Of a stretch of DNA of 64,000 bases, positions 32,768 through 44,765 are shown one piece after another. Source of the stretch: Lunularia cruciata. Lineage: Eukaryota; Streptophyta; Marchantiopsida; Lunulariales; Lunulariaceae. The notes under the pieces were generated by a model. The model saw only the letters and a program-made list of their open reading frames with translations. It ran no database searches and was not told the DNA's origin. Location of the stretch: assembly GCA_948567375.1 (NCBI GenBank), contig OX419760.1, positions 51,274,001 to 51,338,000 of the forward strand, written 5' to 3'. Both the position numbers and the translations under genes were made by a program. Positions within the stretch are counted from its first letter, which is position 1; every line of letters begins with the position of its first letter.

Positions 32768-35700
32768 TGTGACAACCCGGCAAATATCACTGTTGCGGTA
32801 ATCAGGTAAGTAAAGTTTGTTCCCACAAAGATACAATTCAGAATTGGTCAAATACAAAGTAAATAGTATCAATGTGGTTCTTCTTGAGATCTTATTTAAT
32901 CTCTAAGGTAGAAACTACACCCAGAGGAGAGTAATAAGCATTGACTTGTAGCCTCGTCACAAATTAACACTCCTAAATCACAAATCATTCAATTCTGTCC
33001 AAAAAAACTTGATTGTGATGATTCAATCCTTCCCAAAAATAGCTACTTCACTACAAAATGACTTTGCCTCAGAATTGTCTTCCACTCCTCCACTCAAGGC
33101 ACAACTTCCTCAACCAAAATTGCTTCACATCAACTCAATGATGCACTCACCAATGCAAAATACTACTAACACTTCAATTCCACTCAGATCTATCAAAGCA
33201 TTGCTCCAATTGCACTTCACTCAGGATCAAACACACAGAATGAAGATCAAGGTTATGGAATCCAACATCCAAGAAACATACTTACTTGCACTTCAAAATT
33301 CTCCAAACATTCACAAATATACACACAAACTTGATACTCAGAATTAAGCTCCAGCGATGAGCATTGAAATTAGGACTTTGCTTTATCTATTCTTAGGAAT
33401 ATGAATGTTGAACAACATAAGACTACAAATGCCTCCTTTAAATAGTAGAGCAATTGATAGTTACTAACAAAAATACCATTCTACAAAAACTTTACCAACC
33501 TGCAAAAATGACAATACACCTCTTCATATCTGCCTTTTCAAATCTCAAATCTATCACTAATCCAATCCGATGTCAACCTCAACTTTGGCTCCTAAATCTG
33601 ATGTTCCTTCAAATATTTCTCCTTCTTTGGGTCTACTTAATTCCACTCCTCACTCTTCTATTTCTACTATTTCTTCACTAAAAACTACAATTGTACTCAT
33701 ATCTAATCTTTGACTTTTGACCCACTCCTTTCTATTGTCTTAGGTAACTCACCCAAAGATACTTGCACTCCTACTTCTACTACTCCAGAATTCCTTGCTA
33801 ATTTTACTTCACTACAAAGTCTATCCAAGTTTGTTTTGACAAGATCTAATCTGAGATAGACATTGTCTCCTACCTCTTACATTTTCCTATCTACACTATC
33901 TTGCAGACAAATCAACAAATTGTCCAACTTTGTGTCCTTTGCCTTCCTCTTCCCCATCTCCTGCACCAATAACTTTAACTCATGCAGTTTGGCTTCTTCC
34001 AACTTCCCTTTGACTTCAATATTAAGCAGCACCTTCATCTTGCTTACCACTACCCCTACTACATCCGATTCCACCAATGGCTCTACCTTCTCTTTCTTTC
34101 TTTCCTCCTCCAACTCATTGCAATACATCTACAACTTGTCCTCAAACTCAGCCTTCATTGCCTCCTTCTCTTGTTGATTCAACAAGAGTTGATCTTCCAC
34201 TACCCTCAACAAATCTTGCAATCAATCTTCCTCTTGACTACACTTTGTTAATTCCTACTATCATGCTTGATCTTTATTGGATGCCTTCTTCCTAAGACTC
34301 TCTAGTTCTTGCTCCATCACTATTACATTTGCCTTCAAATGTATCAACTCCACTTGTTTATCAGCAATTCCACTCTTCAGCATGTCAATCAATGTTGTCT
34401 TCTCTTTTGCTTCTTCTCAACACTTCACCAATTCCTCCCTCATTGCTTCTAAGTGCTTACACCAGAGAATTTCCTCCACCCAAAGTTCTTTGGCTTCCAT
34501 TTTTACTTGCATTAACTTACTTCTCAACAGCGAGGTCTCTGCACTCCACTTTGTCACAATTGCTAACTCAAACTTCACATCCAGGTTAGCACTCACCATC
34601 TCTCTTTTCTTCTCCTACAAAAACACCAATAAGGGACATACAAACTTTGACAAATACTCCACTCTATTATATTGCCTCTCATTGGCTCTGACATCTTTGC
34701 CCTCTGCAGGTAACTCTTCCACTGGCACCTTATCCCAAACACGTGATCTTTGTATCTTCAATGATTCTTCTTCCCAGCTCTCTTCCTCCTTGGTAGTAAC
34801 CTTATTGGGTTTGATGTTGACTACTTGAGCTCTTTGCTTCCCTCTGGCACCTCTTGGACACAACAAGACACCTTCTTCTTCCATCTCAAGTCCTTGCTCA
34901 ATAGTGGACACCTCCGGACTTGTCTTCTTTGCTTCCATGATTCTTCCTCTCATTTGCTGAAACTCAGCCTCGCCTTCACTGCCACTGCTCAACTCTTCAC
35001 TATGCATTGTGAACTCTTCTTCTCTGCCCAAGGCTTCTCCCTTTAACTTAGTTTCTCCTTTTGACTCCTACTCCTCTAAAATCAATTCCTTTACCTTCAC
35101 CAATACTGCCTTTGGATTAGGCTTTTGCATCTTTTGAGACTGCACTGACGCAATGCATCCGTTGGGTTTATCTCTCTTTCTTGGCTTGGGGATGTTAACT
35201 TCTACAATCCTCTCCTTTCCACTCTTCTTGTAATACTTATTCCCTTCTTGAACCCGCTCCATGTAATATCATTCATCTGCATCCGCCTCTTTGCACAAAT
35301 CTGGATGAAAGTATGACCACATTCTATTTCTCTCCTCCAAAGTAAGCAAATTCAGCCCAAAGTAGAAGTGAGCTTAAAGTAGTGTGGTTGGATATCCATT
35401 CTCCAACTTGTAATCATTTGCCTCACTTGTTGATGCAGAAACTTCGCCCAATCCACTACTTCCTTGCAAGCATTTGATGAAAGAAAATTGCTTGCTACAT
35501 CGTGATATAGGTGGTTCACTTTGGCTTGAACATCACCATCATTGCACTCACGGTCCCTCTCCGCAATAGGTCTCTATAACTATCCACCTTATACCCATTC
35601 TTGGTGCACGGTCAATTGAAAGATTTCCTCATCTTGGCAGCCTCTTCTGATGCATCACACTTCCAATAGAAGATGGTACTCCCTACCTCTCTTGCTTCTC

Positions 35701-36488
35701 TTCCTAGGACTAATCTCCAATCCAACTCTGTCCATCAAGCCAGATTCCCTCTCTTTCCTTTGTGCTTTGGCCCATCCTTGCGATCACTCTCGGTGATCTT
35801 TGCTATGAAACTTGGAAAACTAAAATTCCAATTCCAAGCAAAAATGTGATACAAAGTCTCAATAAGACCTCAATCCTTGCCACTACATTTAATCTATGCA
35901 TTTCAAGACCCCTCACCGCACTCTACTTACTCACTTTTGGGCCTTTGTGTGTTTCCTCACTCTCTTCTTGTGAAAGATCATACCTGAGATTCTAACCCGC
36001 TCTTCTTCCATATTCAAAATTTGCATTCCTTCGGGTTGACTCTAAATAAGAATAGGATAGAGTCTAGACATTGCAGTGCTACCTTGCAAAAATCTTGATT
36101 TTATAGTCCTTTGCTGATTGGTTGTTCTTCAATCACTGATCCACACCAGTCACCAATTCTGTGAGGTTGTTTCCTGTCACTCTCAAGAACCTCTTGGTCC
36201 CAAAGTAGTCACTTTCTTCCCGTGTACTTTCTTGATTGGCAGACCCCAAAGAAGTTTGTTATAGGTTCTTTGGATCAGGTTGCACTACCCAATACAAAGT
36301 CCTTGTCTTTGTATTTCTCTTGTATCCACCCCGATGCTTTGGACTTGACCCGAGGTCAACCTCGGGTGTATGCCAAACACACTATTCTTCACATTTCTTC
36401 CCCGTTCAACCCTCCTTTGGCTCTACCAACGCACTTCTTCTTCAAAATGCTAACAAAACAAACCCAAACAAAAAATGTGGGTACCACA
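32768..36488 (-). mobile_element. LORF family 1 element, complete, 3721 bp (probable solo LTR)
   Basis: It runs from TGTGACAACCCGGC at 32768 to GTGGGTACCACA at 36488, with a perfect TSD GCTTT at 32763-32767 and 36489-36493. Remnants of the coiled-coil frame lie on the minus strand between about 33570 and 35990. It is inserted in copia gag, and removing it rejoins the gag text. Confidence 0.9.
33570..35985 (-). pseudogene. LORF coiled-coil protein (32768 copy), heavily broken
   Basis: Open pieces in order: 35068-35262 (basic linker), 34615-35031 (acidic region with EEFTMHSEELSSGSEGEAE), 34417-34599 and 33877-34128 (coiled coil and KGKLEEAKLHELKLLVQEM). The upstream N-terminal domain is present only in antisense fragments with many stops. 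It is closer to the 9224 copy than to the 19492 copy in its acidic region. Function unknown. Confidence 0.55.
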
Positions 36489-36493
36489 GCTTT

Positions 36494-37027
36494 CTTACTA
36501 CTAATAGAAGAAATAATTGAAGGTGTTCAATGGCATGACTCAAAAGAAGACGTAAATTTCATAGCTAAAGAAAAGAAAAAGTTGCAATAAGTGTAGAAAG
36601 AAAGTGCATGTAGAAAGAGAATGCAAAAGTGAGCAAAACCTCCCAAGAAGAAAGCCCAACAATGTACAAGTCAAGTTGAGCTAATGCTCTAATAATATAA
36701 AATATTTCCTTTGTTGCTAGTTCTAGCACAACCACAAATATTGATGACATATAAACAATGATGTTTGGTATGCTAATTAGAAGAGCTTCAATGCACATGA
36801 TTGATAGAAGAGAGTGGCTTCAAGATTTCAAAAAATTGAAGAAGGGACTTGTCCATTGTATGCTGCTAATTATCACAAGGTTTGGATTGTTAGAGTAGTA
36901 GGTATCCAATTTATTGTGAGATTGGTCCAAGACAACAAAAAGGAGTCACCAAAGGAGTTTTTTATGTTCCAAAGTTGAACCATAACTTGTTTAGCATTGG
37001 TCAAGAAATAGGCAAAGGCATCCAAAC
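36494..37027 (+). pseudogene. Copia nucleocapsid zinc knuckle and protease region
   Basis: A zinc knuckle CNKCRKKVHVEREC (CX2CX4HX4C) lies at about 36582-36625, preceded by a basic stretch. Further on, YHKVWIVRVVGIQFIVRL and a LFSIGQEIGKGIQ-like ending correspond to the copia protease-to-integrase stretch. The usual DSGAS protease motif is not visible. Interrupted at 37027 by the chromovirus. Confidence 0.7.
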
Positions 37028-37490
37028 TATAACAATATGGAGTTTAATGAAAAATTTAGTCAAGGCTAACAAAGTAGCAAATGGACCAAATTAGCTTAAA
37101 ATACTCTAGAAGTATCTAAGAAGCTATTTGGTACCCTCTCAGGTATTGGGTAACATGCATGCCAAGTGGTAACTTCTAGGAGGAAGATTCCCGGCTAGCT
37201 TAGCTTGCACTCCAAATAGGTAGCTTCTAGAAACTTCCAACTAGCTTAACTTGCATGCCAAGTAGGTGGCTTCTAGAAGGAAGCTTCTTGAGAAGTTTCC
37301 CGGTTAACTTGGCTTGCACTCCAAGAAAGCGGCTCAATGAAGCTTCTTGAGAAGTTTCTCAAGAGCCTTGTAGGCTTCCTATAAATACCAAAGCCAAAGT
37401 TCATGCCTGGCATCAAGAGTTTCCCATACTCAAGTGTTCAAATATGATCTTCCATTCTTTTATTTCTCTCCTTGGTCTTGATCTTTTACA
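37028..37490 (+). repeat. Chromovirus 5' LTR
   Basis: It starts TATAACAATATGGAG (TG decayed) and ends ATCTTTTACA. CTATAAATACC (about 37379-37390) is a probable TATA box. Several GCTTCTAGAAG-type short repeats occur inside. Confidence 0.88.
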
Positions 37491-37491
37491 T

Positions 37492-37503
37492 TGGTATCAA
37501 AGC
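37492..37503 (+). other. Chromovirus primer binding site (tRNA-Met)
   Basis: TGGTATCAAAGC follows the LTR by one base and differs from the tRNA-Met site TGGTATCAGAGC at one position. Confidence 0.85.
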
Positions 37504-37689
37504 AAGAATGAGATAGATGGAATTTATGGACCACCAAATCTATTTCTACCAAACCATTGGGATTTTTGTATCCAAGTATTACTTAAGCATCATTTCATAC
37601 AATTCATCACCTCACACTTAAGGAAAATTTTTTTGAATGCGATCACCTTGTACAAAGAATGCTTGGTGGTACTTTTGTAACTTATGGAG

Positions 37690-38606
37690 AATGGTGGATG
37701 TATTGCATCTATGTGTTAATAAATTAGATAAATTGAGAGTAGTGTGATAGTGTAGTAGCCATGGTGGCAATGCCTGAGGTTATCATTGCTATATAGCAAC
37801 AAATTGGGCACCTTACTTGATTGTTGGATGAACAAGATCATCAATAACAAGAGCATGTAGAAAGAGCACCAATTTGAGAAGGAGAAGACCAAATCTGATT
37901 TCCAAAACCAAAGGTATTTGAAGGCAAGATTTTTTTGGTTGTAGTGGAGAATTTTGTGTTTGATTGCAAATATTATTTTAAAGCTGCCAATCTTCAAGAT
38001 GAATGGAAAAAAATTGTCTTAGCTTCTAACAAATTGGATGGCAAAGCAAAGCTACGGTGGTGATTCCAAGTGGAGCGAGCTGAAAAGCAATTTGTTGCAC
38101 CAATCTTGACTTAGGCAAAATTCAAGAGTGCAACAATTGATCGATTCCAAGCTATAAATGCCATGCAAGCTACATGAGCTAGGTTGATACAGTTGAAGCA
38201 TATTGGTTCTGTAAGAAGTTACATCATGCAATTTAGAATATTGTCATGCAAATTCTAGATATAATAGAAAGTGAAGCTCTAGATCAATTTATGAGGGGCT
38301 TGAAGTCATTAAACAAATTAGAGGTAATTATACAAGATCCACAACACCTACAGGAAACCATGTGGTTGGCTAAATGCTTTGATTCCTTGGTTGCAACAAC
38401 TTAGTCTAGACCTTGACCTCCACAAAACCTACCAATACACCTACCACACACGGGAGGATCCGGCACCAATGGAGATTGATGCCATTCAATGGAGACCACT
38501 TGGTAACATAGATAGAGAAAAATTGCAACAAAATAGTGGTTTTTTCTATTGTCACCAAATTGGACATTGCATCACTAAATGTCCTTTCAAGAATGTGCAA
38601 CCTTGA
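37690..38606 (+). pseudogene. Chromovirus gag
   Basis: The decayed capsid region is followed, at 38379-38606, by a piece with APMEIDAIQWRPL and a zinc knuckle FYCHQIGHCITKCP. The first Cys of the CX2CX4HX4C pattern is replaced by Phe. Stops occur throughout the upstream capsid part. Gag would form the particle shell. Confidence 0.7.
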
Positions 38607-38739
38607 CAAGTCACCCAGATGGAGTTTGTAGAGCAGAATGATCAAGAAAATAAGGAATCCCAATAGGAGATTTTGAGCCGCATACTAGGAACTTGATTAC
38701 TTCTAATGGGATCAAAGGCTCGACCCATGCAAGTTTACT

Positions 38740-39400
38740 TCACTTGCAAGGTATGATATCTGATCGTGGTTGTAGGATTTTGGTTGATTTTAGAAGGTCA
38801 AAGAATTACATATCCATATAATTAGCAAAGAATTACAAATTTCTATCAAGCCAATAATTAGAAGTAGATTGATGATGGCAGATGGTAAAAAGAGTTCTAC
38901 ATTTTGTACCTCACATCTTGTTACATTAAGGATTGAGAAATAGTGTTTGGAGTGTATGAGGTTTGTAGTGGCACCTCTACACTATGATATCATATTGGGT
39001 TACTTTGTCTTTAATGTCATTAAGGTTCAATTTGATTGTATCCAACAACAAATTCAAGTACAACACCAATATAGTAATTTCCAATTAGGTTTTCTAGCAC
39101 CTTTGAGTAAGACACCTAAGAATAGTCAGTCCCAAGATGGGAAGTTTGTCAAGAAAGCAGCCATAGAGCAAGCTTTGAAGGAAGATAAGTCCCAAGATGA
39201 GAAGTTTGTCAAGAAAATAGCCATAAAGTAAGCTTTGAAAAAAGGTAAGTCCCAAGATGGGAAGTTTGTCAAGAAAGCATCCATAGAGCAAGCTTTGAAG
39301 GAAGATAAGTCCCTAGATGAGAAATTTGCCAATAAAGCAACTATAGAGCAAGCTTAGGAGGAAGATAGGTCTATTTTTGCTATGTGGATCAAGCCAATTG
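38740..39400 (+). pseudogene. Chromovirus protease and repeat-containing linker
   Basis: GCRILVDFRRSKNYIS (about 38772-38820) corresponds to the protease active site LVDSGAT, with Ser changed. MRFVVAPLHYDIILGYFVF follows (38956-39013). A linker (39127-39370) then holds four 60-base tandem units coding for a 20-residue repeat, SQDGKFVKKAAIEQALKEDK. Such repeats are not part of the usual protease-RT linker. Confidence 0.65.
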
Positions 39401-39579
39401 CACAAGGAGAATCTAAGGAAGGTCAAGAGCCTCATCAAGCAATGGTTGATCAAATAGTTCAAGAGTTTGTGGATGTATTTCCGAATGATCTACCACAAGA
39501 TTACCCTCAAATTGTAGTATGCTCTTCAAGATTGAGTTATTGCTAAGGAGTACTCTAGTGAGTAGACCAAACTCTCACC

Positions 39580-40800
39580 AAAGGAATTGGAGGAGTTGCA
39601 AATGACACTTACAAAGTTATTGGAGAAGGATTTCATACAACATAGTACATCTCCTTGGAGAGCACTGGTACCATTCATTCCAAAAAGGGTTGGAGGAATT
39701 TTCTTTTGTATTGATTACTGTGGGTTCAATAAACAAACAATGAAGAATGCATATTCCTTGCCTTAAATTGATGACTTGCTTGATCAATTGAGTACAGTAC
39801 AATATTTCTCCAAGTTGGATCTTTGAAATGGCTATTGGCAAATCCCTATTGATAGGGAAAATGTGCAAAAGATTACCTTTTGCACAAGGTATGGGTATCT
39901 ATAATTAGATGGAGAGTTTTACCTTTTGGGTTCACTAATGCTCCAACAGTCTTCATGGATTAGATGCATTGGGTGTTGGATTGGTATGTGGTGGTGTTCT
40001 TGGATGATATTAATCTACAGCAAGATAGAGGCAAAATATGCAAATCATGTGCAAGAAGTCCTAAGGCAAGTACATCAATGGAAGTTTTATTGCACGAAGT
40101 CAAAGTGTGCATTTTGGTAGAAGGAAGTTACCTTCTTGGATCACAAGATCTCATCAAAAGGGATCAAGATGGAAGAGGAGAAAATCAAGGCCATTATTGA
40201 TTGGCCTACTCCAAAGGATGCCATAGAGGTGTGAGCATTTAATTGATTGGCAAGCTTTTACCAATGGTTCATCCACTGTTATGTGCACATGGTAGCACCA
40301 TTGACCAACCTCTAGGAGAAAAACTCAAGCTTTCAATGGACCACCAAGCATAAAGAAGAAGAAGTATTCCAGAAGCTGAAACATATGGTGTCTTCAAGAC
40401 CCATTCTTCAACCATATGATCCTCAACTACCTTGTGTGGTTGACTTTGATGCTTCTAATTTTGCCATTGGAGCTATGTTGCAATAGGAATTCCCAAATGG
40501 GTTACATCCGATTGCCTTTGTGTCTTGCCAATTAAACACCATAGGAAGGAATTATGTTGCATGAGATTGGGAACAACTAGCAATGGTATATGCCACCAAG
40601 GTATGGAGGCTTTATCTCTTGGAGAAATAGGTAATCATGCAAACCAATCACAAACCCTTGTTGCAAATATTACATTTAGAACACATGAAGAGTTGACATC
40701 ATTGATGAGAGGAGCAACTCCAATTCTTTGAGATCAAACTTGAGTATAAACCTGGTTCATTCCATGTCATCCCTAATGCCTTATCACAATGACCTGATTT
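39580..40800 (+). pseudogene. Chromovirus reverse transcriptase and RNase H
   Basis: RT shows PFIPKRVGGIFFCIDY, NAYSLP-stop-IDDLLDQLS, YFSKLDL, WQIPIDRENVQKITF and the catalytic VVVFLDDI (about 39988-40011), then KCAFW and TFLDHKISSKGIKMEEEKI. RNase H (about 40385-40800) has LPCVVDFDASNFAIGAML, YATKVWRLYLL and FEIKLEYKPGSFHVIPNALS. Multiple stops and at least two shifts are present. It would copy the element RNA; inactive here. Confidence 0.88.
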
Positions 40801-41019
40801 GAAGTCTCTTCCTCTCATCACCACGGCAATTACGATAGCGTCAATCAACTCCAAGGTCCAAATTGGGTCAAGAATAACTCTACAACAAGAACACTTCTTG
40901 TAGATGGTACAAGGTTATCTTGCAACATGCAACAAGGAGTACAACAACTTCTTCTTCAAGAAAGTCTTTCTATTCCATGAGGACCAGACATATGTTCTAG
41001 CCAAGGGTGATCTTTGACT

Positions 41020-41735
41020 TGTGTACCTCCAAGAAGTCCATAACTTACCAATCACTGGTCACATGGGTGTGGACAAGACCTTGGGTACCCTCCAATGCCA
41101 ATGGTAGTGGCCCAACATGGCACAAGATGTTCAAGAGTTTGTCCAATTGTGTGAGAGTTGCCAACATAACAAGGCCAACAACCAAAAACCGAGTGGACTC
41201 CTTCAACCACGGCCATTCTATCTACTTGATGGGAAGATGTGATCTTGGATCTCATTACATCCTTACCCAAGACAAAGCAAGGTCACACAACAATAGTGGT
41301 GTTTGTAGATAAGCTTAGTAAGCAAATCCATTTGGCACCAACCTTTGATATCGTGGATGCTCTAACATTGGTGTAGAAGTCTACTTTGACATTACCTTCA
41401 AGCATCATGGAATGCCTTGTGTACTCTTCTCTGACCGTGATCTTTGATTCATTGGAAAATTTTGGCAAGCACTCTTCTAGATACTCAGCACCAAGTTTGC
41501 TTTGTCCATGGCCTATCATCCTCAAATTGATGAACAAATTGGATGTGCAAATTGCACCTTGGAGGATAAACTTCATGCCTTTGTCAATCTTCACCATACC
41601 AATTGGGATGAATGTCTTGTAGTTGTGGAGTTTGCATACAATAATTCCAAATAAGCAAGCACCAGATTCTCTCCTTTCTTCATCAATTTTGGCCAAGATC
41701 TACTTGTTCCAAAATCTTTGCTTTCTCTTCCTCCA
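41020..41735 (+). pseudogene. Chromovirus integrase
   Basis: The zinc domain reads HNLPITGHMGVDKTL through FVQLCESCQHNKANN (41040-41185). The catalytic part includes HHGMPCVLFSDRDL (second Asp, about 41403-41444), FGKFWQALF and MAYHPQIDEQ (around the Glu). LHHTNWDECLVVVEFAYNNS follows. The first Asp motif is poorly preserved near 41230-41260. Confidence 0.82.
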
Positions 41736-42300
41736 TCCTATGTCCCTCATTTTTCCACCTTCTTGACCACCATATCCCAATCCCTCCAACAAGCCAAATC
41801 TTATCTCCTTATTGCTCAAACTAGTTAGAAATAATATGCAGACCACCATGGTCCAGATTTCACCTTTCAACTTGGTGATAAGGTCATGCTCTCATCCAAT
41901 AACCTACCCCTTCCACTTGATACTCAAGTCTATAAACTTGCTCCTAATTGGATAGGACCTTTTGATATCACCCAAATCATTTCTCTTGTTGCTTATTGGC
42001 TTGCCTTGCCTTGTCAAAGGCGCATCCACCCTATCTTTCATATTCCCAAGTTCAAACCCTTTGTTCTTAATCCATCTTCTTTTTCCTCTCATGTCCAACC
42101 TCCTCCTCCCATCTATATCAATGATCATAAATAGTATGAAGTTGATTGGATCCTTGCATATCATCATATTCAATGAGGTCATTGATAACATACAGAGTAC
42201 AAAGTCTCCTAAAAAAGGTATTCCCTTCATGATGCCACTTGGGAGCCTCTTTCTCATCTACAAAATGCACAAATGGCCATCGAAGATTTTGAAGCTTCAA
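41736..42300 (+). pseudogene. Chromovirus integrase tail and chromodomain
   Basis: GDKVMLSSNNLPLPLDTQVY, LAPNWIGPFDITQII and HPIFHIPKFKPFV form the GPY/F module. A chromodomain follows at about 42133-42290: YEVDWILAYHH, EYKVS, then YSLHDATWEPLSHLQNA. Chromodomains bind methylated histone H3 and steer integration to heterochromatin. Stops interrupt it. Confidence 0.85.
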
Positions 42301-42338
42301 TGGCAATGAGGACTTTACCAACTAGCAATGGGAGAATA

Positions 42339-42802
42339 TCTAACAATATGGAGTTTAGCAACAAAGTTAGTCAAGGCTAACAAAGTAGTAAATGGACCAA
42401 ATTAGCCTATAATATTCTAGAAGTATCTAGGAAGCCACTTGGTACCCTCCCAAGTATTGGGTAACATGCATACCAAGTGGAAACTTCTAGGAGGAAGCTT
42501 TATGGGAAGCTTCCTAGCTAACTTAGCTTGCACTCCAAGTAGGTAGCTTCTAGAAGCTTCCAATTAGCTTAGCTTGCACGCCAAGTAGGCAGCTTCTAGA
42601 AGGAAGCTTCCCGGTTAACTTGGCTTGCACTCCCAGAAAGTAGCTAAAGGAAGCTTCTTGAGAAATTTCTCAAGAGCCTTGTAGGCTCCCCTATAAATAC
42701 CAAAGCCAAAGCTAATGCTTGGCATTTGGAGTTTCCCATACTCAAGTGTCCCAATATGATCTTCCATTCTCCTATTTCTCTCCTTGATCTTGATCTTTTA
42801 CA
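42339..42802 (+). repeat. Chromovirus 3' LTR
   Basis: It starts TCTAACAATATGGAG, preceded by the purine-rich AATGGGAGAA, and ends ATCTTTTACA. It matches 37028-37490 closely and is followed by TSD CAAAC. Confidence 0.88.
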
Positions 42803-42807
42803 CAAAC

Positions 42808-43770
42808 TCCCCTACACTAAATAATGCTACTACACAAAGAAATATGGAGCAATGGTGAAGATGGGTGTTTGCAACTCAAGGCTCTATAGACTTCAAATCA
42901 AGGTTACCAAAATAGGTAACATTCCCCAAGCTAACTCTATTTTTGCATGCAAAGGGAAGAGTGAGAAGCTAAAAAGGAAGAAATAGTATTAGAAGTTAGA
43001 TATTGCACTTTGGCACATAGACTTGGTCATCTCAATCCTGCCTCAATTAGGAAGATTGATTGAAAAAGACTATTAGAGGGTCTGAAACCAAAAGAGTCTA
43101 GAAGTGAAAAGTCATTCTATTGCATTGGATGTGCTCTAAGAAAGAAGCGGAGACTACCTTTTGCAAAATCCACCAAGAGTAGAGGCAAATACAAGGTTGG
43201 CGATATATTTCCTATGAGCATGAGCTCAATAGGAGGATCAAGATATTATTTCTTTCTCAAAAATGATACCGGTGGTTTCAGATTTTTTCTTGAAAGAGAA
43301 GTCAAAAACTCTCTCTTGCTTTAAAAAACTTCATGCTCACATAGAAGCTCAATGTGGAGTGAAAATCAATAAACTATGATCTAATAGAAGAGTCTAATAT
43401 ACTTGAAATGAATTTATTGTTTATAGAGTATTGGATTAGCCAATAGACTTATAGCACCTTCCACTCTTGAGAAAAATGGTAGTTCAAAGATATAGAAGTT
43501 GATGAAGAGTTTCTACAAGATTTTAGGGAGTCTACTCAAGGAGGCTACAAAAAAATCCACAAGCAAGACTAGCATTTGTCTACTTCAAGAAGACATTGAG
43601 TGCAATCAAGAACTTGATTTGAAAATGAGCTCAACTTCACCCATTCAAGATGAATAAAATTGTAGAAATGGAAGAATGAGAAGACCACCACAAAGAATTC
43701 GTGAGTATGAGTATGATTATTATAATACATCTTATGCTTGCATTGCTGCAATTAAGATTTAAAGAGGATA
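42808..43770 (+). pseudogene. Copia integrase (GAG-pre-integrase and core)
   Basis: ALWHI-type text with LGHLNPASIRKI (about 43005-43065) marks the GAG-pre-integrase zinc region (WHxRLGHLN). ERSGDYLLQNPPR-like and SRYYFFLKNDTGG-like readings follow through decay. The tail RRPPQRIREYEYDYYNTSYAC (about 43682-43745) matches the copia linker before RT. It is interrupted at about 43783 by a LORF family 2 element. Confidence 0.7.
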
Positions 43771-44765
43771 TATATATATATATGATGGTATGCACCTTTT
43801 TTTGTTAATTTTTTTCAACTTTGTTTGTGCAGAGATACTAGCCTATTTTACACATTGATAGAAAAACCTATAGATATAGCATTCTTTGGAATTGTACTTC
43901 CTGAGCCAACTAAAGGAGGAATGTAGAGAATCAACTTAGGACAAAATGCTGCTTGAAGATTGATGGTTTGGGGGAGAAATTTGGCCTGAGTATCTCCATA
44001 TAGAATGATCGTTGGCCCAAAAGAACATTGCTAGACAATCAAAACTCAATTGATAAATTTGCTCCAACTGCACTTCTTTTTGGACCCAACACATGGCAAG
44101 TACCATACACCAATTTGAATGTGCTACTAATCAATTCAAGGACAACCATTACAATTCAAGAAGGGTGGTTTTCATTCAAAGGAGCACTATTTGCATTTGG
44201 CCTAATGCCCACATTGGAACCAAGACCATTGGAGAAAGGGACGATTTGCATGTGCAAGCAATACTCGATATTGAATGAGTAACAAGGAAGGACAACCCAC
44301 CACTTTTTGGCTGAAGAATGACTAAAGAGGGCACTTATAAAACAAAGTGGGGAATGGCCAATTCCACTTTTGCATTAAAGATGATTGTTTCAGCATAGCA
44401 CAATCTCAAATTTGATCATTGATATTATAGCTTTCAAGTTTATGAAGCCAAACCAACCTTCATTTTTGTTCCTTAGTACTTGACCAAATGGATTTTTCTT
44501 AGAAACACATAAGGAAGGCCCCTAAAGCCATCCTCCAAAGCCCAACATTGAATTCATGGGTGGTGTACTATAAGAGAGATTCAAAGCAAGCATATGGATT
44601 TCTTGTAATAGAATAAGGATGTGACAGATTTTGAAATCATTCATGAGGCAATGAGTTGAAAAGAGAAGAATAGTGTGGATATGAAAGGAAACCCTATGAG
44701 CTAGATACAAGAGCATTGGAAGAATGTCCTTGGTCCAAGTATAGGCCTATTGGGAGGAATGACAA

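Larger units (their letters stand above)
37028..42802 (+). mobile_element. Chromovirus (Ty3/gypsy), full length with both LTRs
   Basis: It is 5775 bp with two similar LTRs of 463 and 464 bp, a tRNA-Met primer site, gag, protease, RT/RNase H, integrase and a chromodomain. A perfect TSD CAAAC lies at 37023-37027 and 42803-42807. It sits in the copia element just before the GAG-pre-integrase region. Coding parts contain many stops and shifts, so it is inactive, but the structure is complete. Confidence 0.93.

Noticed and set aside
36565-36798. 77-codon minus-strand frame
   Set aside because: It is antisense to the copia zinc-knuckle region and has no features of its own.
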